Assembly (NCBI RefSeq): GCF_010686755.1
Contig: NZ_JAAGXA010000002.1
Location: 62,001-126,000, forward strand
Reading direction: 5' to 3'
From: Nocardioides zeae
Lineage (GTDB): Bacteria; Actinomycetota; Actinomycetes; Propionibacteriales; Nocardioidaceae
Length of the DNA stretch: 64,000 nt
Shown here in pieces: positions 59,096 through 64,000 of this stretch. The stretch's first letter is position 1; each line of letters begins with the position of its first letter. Under the pieces are notes generated by a model. That model was not told the DNA's origin and did not search any database. It worked only from the letters and a program-made list of their open reading frames with translations. The position numbers were made by a program, and so were the translations under genes.

Positions 59096-59850
59096 GCACC
59101 GGGCGCGTCGTGGTCGTGACCGGCACGAGCACGGGCGTCGGCAAGACGGTCGTCACGGCGGCGCTCGCCGTCGCCGCCGCGGCGCACGGCTCGGTCACGG
59201 TCGTGAAGCCGGTGCAGACGGGCATCGGCACGGTCGCGGCGCCCGGCGAGGAGGCCGACGCCGACGTCGTGCACCGCCTCACCGGGTGCGCCGTGCAGGA
59301 GCACACCGCCCTGGCCGACCCCCTGGCCCCCGACACCGCCGCTCGCCTGCGCGGCGTGCGGATCCCGCGGGTCGCCGAGCACGCGGACCGGGTGCGCGTG
59401 CTCGCGGCGTTCGAGGACACCGTCGTCGTGGAGGGCGCCGGCGGCCTGCTCGTGCGGCTCGACACCGAGGGCGGCACGCTGCTCGACCTCGCCGCCGAGC
59501 TCGCCGACCCGCACTCCCCCGGCTCCCCCGGCCCCGCCCGGCTGGCCGTCGACGTGGTCGTCGTGGTCGCCGCCGGTCTCGGCACCCTCAACCACACGGA
59601 GCTCACCGTCGGGGCGCTCCGCGCCCGCGGCATCGAGCCGGCCGGCCTGGTGATCGGGTCCTGGCCCGCCGAGCCCGACCTCGCCGAGCGCTGCAACCGC
59701 GACGACCTGCCGCGGGTCAGCGGCGTACCGCTCCTCGGCTGCGTGCCCGCCGGGGCGGGCGCGCTCGAGCCCGCGGCGTTCCGCGCGGCGGCGCCGGGCT
59801 GGCTTCAGCCCTGGACCCGCGCGAAGGGGCGCGCCTCCTCCAGCTCGTAG
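59092..59850 (+). CDS. bioD: ATP-dependent dethiobiotin synthetase
   Basis: 252 residues from ATG 59092 (ATGA overlap). P-loop [29 protein letters not shown], catalytic [13 protein letters not shown] near residue 118, [11 protein letters not shown]. Makes dethiobiotin from DAPA, CO2 and ATP. Its last 46 bp overlap the 3' end of the convergent amidase gene; the C-terminus beyond PGW is therefore probably not conserved. Confidence 0.93.
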   Translation: MSTGRVVVVTGTSTGVGKTVVTAALAVAAAAHGSVTVVKPVQTGIGTVAAPGEEADADVVHRLTGCAVQEHTALADPLAPDTAARLRGVRIPRVAEHADRVRVLAAFEDTVVVEGAGGLLVRLDTEGGTLLDLAAELADPHSPGSPGPARLAVDVVVVVAAGLGTLNHTELTVGALRARGIEPAGLVIGSWPAEPDLAERCNRDDLPRVSGVPLLGCVPAGAGALEPAAFRAAAPGWLQPWTRAKGRASSSS

Positions 59851-61208
59851 GCGACCTCGAGCAGCGTCGCCTCCCGACCGCGGCCCGCTCCCAGCATCAC
59901 GCCGAGCGGCATCCCGTCCGCGCCGGTCGCGAGCGGCAGCGAGATCGCCGGCTCGCCCGTGGCGTTCTGCAGCGGCGTGAAGGCCACCCAGTCCATGAGC
60001 CGCTCGATGACCGTCTCGAACGGCAGGGTCGGGTCGAGGTGACCGATCTCCGGCGTCGCCGTCGCCACCGTCGGGGTGAGCACGACGTCGTGGTCGGCGA
60101 AGAACGCGGAGCTGAGCCGCTCCGAGCGCGCCAGCCGCGCGATGGCCCCCGGGAGCCGGTGCATCCGTCGTCCGGCATGCCGGGCGAGACCGCGGGTCAG
60201 GTTGTCGAGCCGGGAGGGATCCCACGAGCCGCGGTGCGTCGCGCGGCCGGTCGCGACGAGGAAGGTCGACAGGAAGCCCCAGTAGAGCAGGAAGTCGTCG
60301 CGGAACGACGGGGGCACGGGCGGCTGCTCGAGCTCGACCACGTGGTGCCCCAGCTCCTCCAGCAGCCGCGCCACCCCGAGCGTCGCCTCGCGCACCTCGG
60401 GGCTCGCGGCCGTGTCGATCGACGTGGTCACCACGGCCACGCGCAGCCGCTTGGTGCCGGGCCGGGTGATGTCGCCGACGGGCGCGAGCGCCAGGTTGCG
60501 GTAGACGCGCTCCGCCTCGCGGAGGTACGCCGCCGTGTCCCGCACCGACCGGGTCACCACGCCGTCCGCGACGATCCGCACGGGCATGTCGCGGAACACC
60601 TTGTCCTGCGCGAAGCGGTTGCGGGTCGGCTTCAGCCCCACGAGGCCGCAGGCCGCCGCCGGGATGCGGATCGACCCGCCCCCGTCGTTGGCGTGGGCGA
60701 TCGGGACCACCCCCGCGGCGACGAACGCCGACGACCCGGCCGAGGAGGCCCCCGCCGTGCGCGTCGGGTCCCACGGGTTGCGCACCGGCCCGAGACGCGG
60801 GTGCTCCGCCGAGGCGGAGAACCCGAACTCGGAGAGCTGGGACTTGCCGATCGGCACGACTCCGGTCGCGCCGTACATCCGGAAGAAGTCGCCGTCCCTC
60901 GGCGCCGGCCGGGCGACGAACGCGTCGCAGCCGTCCTGGGTGGGCAGTCCCTCGACCGCGACGTTGTCCTTGACGAGCGTCGGCACCCCGGAGAAGAAGC
61001 CCGACCGGGGGTCGCGCGCCTGACGTCGCGCCCGTGTGTAGGTGTCGAGGGCCAGGCCGTTGAGCGTCGGGGACACCGCCTCGCAGCGGGCGATCGCGGC
61101 GTCCACGACCTCGACCGCGGAGACCTTCCCGGCCGCCAGGTGCTCGGCCAGGCCCACCGCGTCGAGGTCGCCGAGGGCGTCGTCGCCGAACGCGTGCACT
61201 CTCGTCAT
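59805..61208 (-). CDS. Amidase (amidase-signature family)
   Basis: 467 residues from ATG 61208. The Ser-cisSer-Lys triad is present: Lys in [18 protein letters not shown], Gly/Ser stretch [20 protein letters not shown] with [20 protein letters not shown] near residues 150-185 (catalytic Ser in GGGSIR). No signal peptide. The family hydrolyses varied amides; the substrate is unknown. Convergent with bioD, so not part of biotin synthesis by orientation. Confidence 0.9.
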   Translation of the reverse strand: MTRVHAFGDDALGDLDAVGLAEHLAAGKVSAVEVVDAAIARCEAVSPTLNGLALDTYTRARRQARDPRSGFFSGVPTLVKDNVAVEGLPTQDGCDAFVARPAPRDGDFFRMYGATGVVPIGKSQLSEFGFSASAEHPRLGPVRNPWDPTRTAGASSAGSSAFVAAGVVPIAHANDGGGSIRIPAAACGLVGLKPTRNRFAQDKVFRDMPVRIVADGVVTRSVRDTAAYLREAERVYRNLALAPVGDITRPGTKRLRVAVVTTSIDTAASPEVREATLGVARLLEELGHHVVELEQPPVPPSFRDDFLLYWGFLSTFLVATGRATHRGSWDPSRLDNLTRGLARHAGRRMHRLPGAIARLARSERLSSAFFADHDVVLTPTVATATPEIGHLDPTLPFETVIERLMDWVAFTPLQNATGEPAISLPLATGADGMPLGVMLGAGRGREATLLEVAYELEEARPFARVQG

Positions 61209-61387
61209 GCGGGCACGCTACTGACCGGTCACCCCGCGGGGCCATCCCCGCTCGCCCCCGCTCGCCCCCCCCCGCTCGCCCCCCACTCGCCCCCCACGCC
61301 GACGCGCACCGGCTGTCGGCACCGTCGACCCACTGTCCACCGAGCGCGGCGGTCGTCCGCGGAACGCGGGACGTCGCCCGGAAACCG

Positions 61388-61437
61388 TTGACGCACCGAC
61401 GGTCTCGTCCCTACCTTCTCTTCTAGTCTTCTAGATG
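61388..61437 (+). promoter_or_regulatory. Promoter and probable GntR/HutC operator of the trpA-like operon
   Basis: TTGACG (61388-61393), 18 bp, TACCTT (61412-61417) is a good sigma-70-type promoter. Directly after come two adjacent copies of TCTTCTAG (61419-61426, 61427-61434), the second forming CTTCTAGATG, an 8-of-10 palindrome around CTAG as in HutC/DasR-type sites. It covers the expected transcription start, so repressor binding there would block initiation. Upstream 61246-61300 is C-rich simple sequence (CGCCCCC, CTCGCCCC runs). Confidence 0.6.
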
Positions 61438-61455
61438 AGTGGGAGTGACCCGACG

Positions 61456-62259
61456 ATGAATCGTCTGACGGCCCGGCTGCGCAGCGCGCGGCGCGACGGA
61501 CGCCTGTTCGTGCTCGGCTTCCTGCCGGCTGGCTACCCCGGCCGCGCCGGCTTCGCCGCCGGCGTGGCCGCCGCGTTCGACGCCGGCGCCGACGCCTTGG
61601 AGATCGCGCTCCCCAACCCGCCCCTGCCCCTCGACGGCCCGCTGATCCAGGCCGCGGGCCAGCAGGGCGCCGCCGCCATCAGCGGGCCCCACGAGGGCCT
61701 GCGGCTGGCCGCCCTGCAGCGCCACGAGCCCGACCAGGCGGTCGTGGCCCTGGCCTACCGGCACGCCGCCGAGCGGCTCGGCCGGCAGGGGTTGCTCCAG
61801 ACCTGCCTCGACGCCGACGTCGATGCGGTCCTCATGCCCGAGCACACCTTCGCGGAGCAGATCGAGGCCGCCACCGCGGCCCGCCGGGTCGGGCTCGAGC
61901 AGGTGCTCTTCATCCACCTCGAGAAGGACCTCGCGCTCCTGCGCGACCTGCCCTTCGCGGACCCGGTGGTCTACGTGCAGTCGGCCGACCTCCAGACCGG
62001 CGGCACCTTCGACCCCGCCAAGGCGCGCGAGCGGGTGACCGAGCTGCGCGAGGCCCTGGGCGGTCGCGACGCCCACGTGCTGGTCGGGTTCGGGGTGCGC
62101 GGTCCCGACGAGGTGGAGCTGCTCGGCGACACCAGCGCCGACGGCGCCGTCATCGGCACCACGCTCGTCGCCGCCGCCGGCGAGGGCGAGGAGGCCGTGC
62201 GCGCCCTGGTCGCGGACGTCCGCCGGGCGGCCGAGCGCGGGAGACCCGTCCGTGCCTGA
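61456..62259 (+). CDS. Stand-alone TrpA-like TIM-barrel lyase, substrate unknown
   Basis: 267 residues from ATG 61456, chosen for the GGGAG at 61441-61445 and family length; ATG 61435 would lie only about 11 nt after the predicted transcription start. Tryptophan synthase alpha-like: LFVLGFLPAGYPGRAGFAAG, AGADALEIALPNPPLPLDGP (catalytic Glu and Asp kept, PFSDP core lost), YVQSADLQTGGTF at the YLLSRxGVTG place, phosphate-site HVLVGFGVRGPDEVE and SADGAVIGTTLV. No trpB or other trp genes, so tryptophan synthesis is unlikely; it may cleave a phosphorylated indole-like or other metabolite. 8-bp overlap with the GntR gene. Confidence 0.75.
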   Translation: MNRLTARLRSARRDGRLFVLGFLPAGYPGRAGFAAGVAAAFDAGADALEIALPNPPLPLDGPLIQAAGQQGAAAISGPHEGLRLAALQRHEPDQAVVALAYRHAAERLGRQGLLQTCLDADVDAVLMPEHTFAEQIEAATAARRVGLEQVLFIHLEKDLALLRDLPFADPVVYVQSADLQTGGTFDPAKARERVTELREALGGRDAHVLVGFGVRGPDEVELLGDTSADGAVIGTTLVAAAGEGEEAVRALVADVRRAAERGRPVRA

Positions 62260-63082
62260 GGACCCGGAGGCCTTCGCACGCGCCGTGCGCCGCGGTCGCC
62301 CCGACCGCGGCGGGACGGCCAAGTACCTGGCGATCTGCCGCGACGTCACCGAGGCGATCGAGTCGGGTCGCCTGGCGCCCGGCTCTCCCCTGCCGTCGCA
62401 GAAGGAGATGGCCGACCACTTCGGCGTCACCGTCATGACGCTCCGCCAGGCGCTCGGCGTCCTCTCCGACCAGGGCCTGCTGCGCGTCGAGCACGGCCGC
62501 GGGACCTTCGTCGCGCGGCGCCCCTACCGACTGCCGATCGACGTGCTGACCAGCTTCCGCGCGTCGGTCGAGGCCCGTGGCAGCACCATGGGCACCCAGA
62601 TCCTCAGCGCGGAGGTCGTGCCGGCACCCCCCGGCGTCCCCGTGCGGATGGGCCTCGCGACCGACCAGGTCTTCGCGCTCACCCGCCTGCGCACCGTGGA
62701 CGCAGTCCCCTTCGTCTACACGATGTCGTTGCTGCCGGTCGAGATCGGGACGGCGCTACGCATCGACGAGGTCGGCGGGGCGTCGCTCTACGACGCCCTC
62801 GCCGAGCAGCTCGGGCTGCGGGTCGACCGGGCGGTGGAGACGTTCCACGCCACCGCCATGGCGACCGACGCTGCGGCCGCGCTCGGCCGGTCCGCGGGCT
62901 CCCCCGCCCTGGTCAGCAGCCGCATCACCTTCACCGCGGAAGGCGTGGCCGTCGTCGACGACCGCGCCATCATGCCCGGCGACGCCGTGGAGATCTCCAC
63001 GGAGCGTCGGGTGCACGACCTCCCGCTCCAGCTCGTCCCCACGAGCCGGCCCGACGGCGACGGCGCCGTCGGACCCTCCTGA
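62252..63082 (+). CDS. GntR-family regulator with UTRA ligand domain (HutC subfamily)
   Basis: 276 residues from GTG 62252. wHTH: YLAICRDVTEAIESGRLAPG, then PLPSQKEMADHFGVTVMTLR and QALGVLSDQGLLRVEHGRGT with FVA. UTRA domain follows: DVLTSFRASVEARGSTMGTQ, then VFALTRLRTVDAVPFVYTMS and ALVSSRITFTAEGVAVVDDR. Binds a small metabolite, probably the operon's substrate, and controls the promoter at 61388-61437. Coupled to the TrpA-like gene. Confidence 0.9.
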   Translation: MPEDPEAFARAVRRGRPDRGGTAKYLAICRDVTEAIESGRLAPGSPLPSQKEMADHFGVTVMTLRQALGVLSDQGLLRVEHGRGTFVARRPYRLPIDVLTSFRASVEARGSTMGTQILSAEVVPAPPGVPVRMGLATDQVFALTRLRTVDAVPFVYTMSLLPVEIGTALRIDEVGGASLYDALAEQLGLRVDRAVETFHATAMATDAAAALGRSAGSPALVSSRITFTAEGVAVVDDRAIMPGDAVEISTERRVHDLPLQLVPTSRPDGDGAVGPS

Positions 63083-63137
63083 AGCACCACCGCCCGAGCA
63101 CCACCCGAACCCGCAGCACACCCCCTCAGGAGCCACC

Positions 63138-64000
63138 ATGGCCATCAACCGCAGGACCTCGCTCGCCGCGCTCGCCACCGCCGCCACGCTCGTCGCCGCC
63201 GGCTGTGCGTCCAACCAGGACAACACCGGTTCCAACGCCGAGGCGGCCGACGCCGACACCTCCACCATCACCATCGCGATCGACGTGCCGTTCCACCCGA
63301 TCTTCGACTACCTCATGGCGACCTCGGCTCCCGACTTCGAGGAGATGGGGTACGACGTGGAGTTCGAGGTGCTGGACGCCACCACGCAGGTGCCCTCGTT
63401 CGGGCGGGGCGACGTCGACGTCATCACCACGGTGCCCTCGTTCCAGCCGCGGATCGAGGAGCAGTACGGGATCGACACCACGTACTTCTTCCCCATGGCC
63501 CGCTGGACCCCCGGCCCCGAGCTGCTCGTCGCGCCGGACTCCTCCGTCGACTCGATCGAGGACCTCGCCGGCAAGAGCGTCGCCATCGCGCCGCTGAGCA
63601 GCCGCTTCGGCGCCGAGCAGGCCGCCGTGGCCGCCGCCACCGGGGACACCATCGACACCTACTTCGACCTCACGGAGACCGACGCCGCGGCGCAGGAGCT
63701 CACGCTCGGCCGCGTCGACGCGGCGTTCGTCGAGGCGCCTGCCACGGCCCCGCTGCTGGCGGAGGGCTACCGCCCGGTCTTCAGCGTGCAGGAGGCCTTC
63801 GAGGAGGCGTTCGGCGACCCCGCCGTCATGAACGGCGGGTTCATCGCGAGCACCGACTTCGTCGAGAAGAACCCCGAGTTCGTCGACGCCCTCGTGCAGC
63901 TGACCCAGGAGGCCTGGACCCTCTACCAGGAGGACCCCGACACGGTCATCGCCGAGGCGGCCGACGTCAGCGGCATCGCCCCCGACCAGCTGACCCTCGT
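63138..64000 (+). CDS. ABC transporter substrate-binding lipoprotein (NMT1/SsuA-like), 3' cut
   Basis: At least 287 residues from ATG 63138 (SD CAGGAG 6 bp upstream), open to the window end. Signal NRRTSLAALATAATLVAAGC ends in a lipobox Cys at residue 23 and has a twin Arg, so Tat export is possible. The mature part matches type-2 binding proteins of sulphonate, pyrimidine or nitrate systems: ITIAIDVPFHPIFDYLMATS, GRGDVDVITTVPSFQPRIEE, DSIEDLAGKSVAIAPLSSRF and ELTLGRVDAAFVEAPATAPL. 55 bp after the GntR gene; permease and ATPase genes are expected downstream. Confidence 0.88.
   Translation, partial: MAINRRTSLAALATAATLVAAGCASNQDNTGSNAEAADADTSTITIAIDVPFHPIFDYLMATSAPDFEEMGYDVEFEVLDATTQVPSFGRGDVDVITTVPSFQPRIEEQYGIDTTYFFPMARWTPGPELLVAPDSSVDSIEDLAGKSVAIAPLSSRFGAEQAAVAAATGDTIDTYFDLTETDAAAQELTLGRVDAAFVEAPATAPLLAEGYRPVFSVQEAFEEAFGDPAVMNGGFIASTDFVEKNPEFVDALVQLTQEAWTLYQEDPDTVIAEAADVSGIAPDQLTL

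Noticed and set aside
58471..61245. A 924-residue minus-strand frame over bioF, bioD and the amidase
   Set aside because: Antisense to motif-confirmed biotin genes and out of frame with the amidase.
61456..62259. Biosynthetic trpA
   Set aside because: No trpB or other trp genes, PFSDP loop replaced, and coupling to a UTRA regulator and ABC uptake genes.

Overview
This window looks like chromosomal DNA of a high-GC actinobacterium, most likely Nocardioidaceae (Nocardioides-like). The assignment is an inference from very high GC, many GTG starts, 4-nt ATGA/GTGA stop-start overlaps, and actinobacterial markers: ThrE-type exporter, WS/DGAT acyltransferase, DUF5302, a BsaP-like protein beside bioB, a BioQ-like operator, EgtA/YbdK-type glutamate-cysteine ligase, SigE-type small sigma factors, and the coaA/glmS/acpS/nnr/alr/tsaE/tsaB/rimI gene order. 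I found no rRNA, tRNA, CRISPR array, transposase or integrase.

Layout. 1-5 kb: a truncated LysR regulator, a sigma/anti-sigma pair carrying two single-base frameshifts, an MHS-family transporter, then about 730 bp of repeats with a glycosyltransferase remnant. 4.3-9.2 kb: NrtR-like Nudix regulator, HSL-type esterase, TetR regulator, Baeyer-Villiger monooxygenase and SDR (a ketone/alcohol-processing set). 9-14.5 kb: O-antigen-ligase-like protein, DUF402, ThrE exporter, glutamate-cysteine ligase. 14.5-19.7 kb: a tatA-tatC-tatB operon preceded by a Tat-type lipoprotein intradiol dioxygenase, then FUSC protein, secreted proteins and a secreted HNH nuclease. 19.8-28.8 kb: WS/DGAT, orphan DNA methyltransferase, zinc metalloprotease, Wzm/Wzt polysaccharide exporter, GT2 glycosyltransferase, phosphodiester glycosidase (envelope glycan functions). 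28.8-32.6 kb: two-component system plus ABC exporter. 32.6-37.3 kb: mismatch glycosylase, gluconate uptake/kinase with FadR-type regulator, and an AbiEi/DUF559-like gene bracketed by 45-bp direct repeats. 37-42 kb: two low-complexity membrane proteins, a DedA-like protein and a DUF429-RelA/SpoT fusion. 42-52.5 kb: housekeeping cluster (rimI, tsaB, GNAT-tsaE fusion, alr, nnr, acpS, glmS, coaA). 52.5-55 kb: DUF5302, DUF6924 and an intact sigma/anti-sigma operon. 55.3-59.9 kb: complete biotin locus bsaP-bioB / bioA-bioF-bioD. 59.8-64 kb: amidase, then a TrpA-like enzyme, GntR/UTRA regulator and an ABC substrate-binding lipoprotein cut by the window end.

The most unusual items are: (1) a single-frame fusion of a DUF429 RNase-H-like domain to a RelA/SpoT alarmone synthetase whose recognisable motifs are intact; (2) a stand-alone, active-site-divergent TrpA homologue coupled to a HutC-type regulator and an ABC uptake system, with a readable promoter/operator; (3) a dispersed palindromic repeat family, four copies, all between convergent genes, each with three copies of one arm motif that allow alternative hairpins; (4) an AbiEi/DUF559-like gene lying exactly between two 45-bp perfect direct repeats that duplicate the 3' end of the neighbouring regulator gene.
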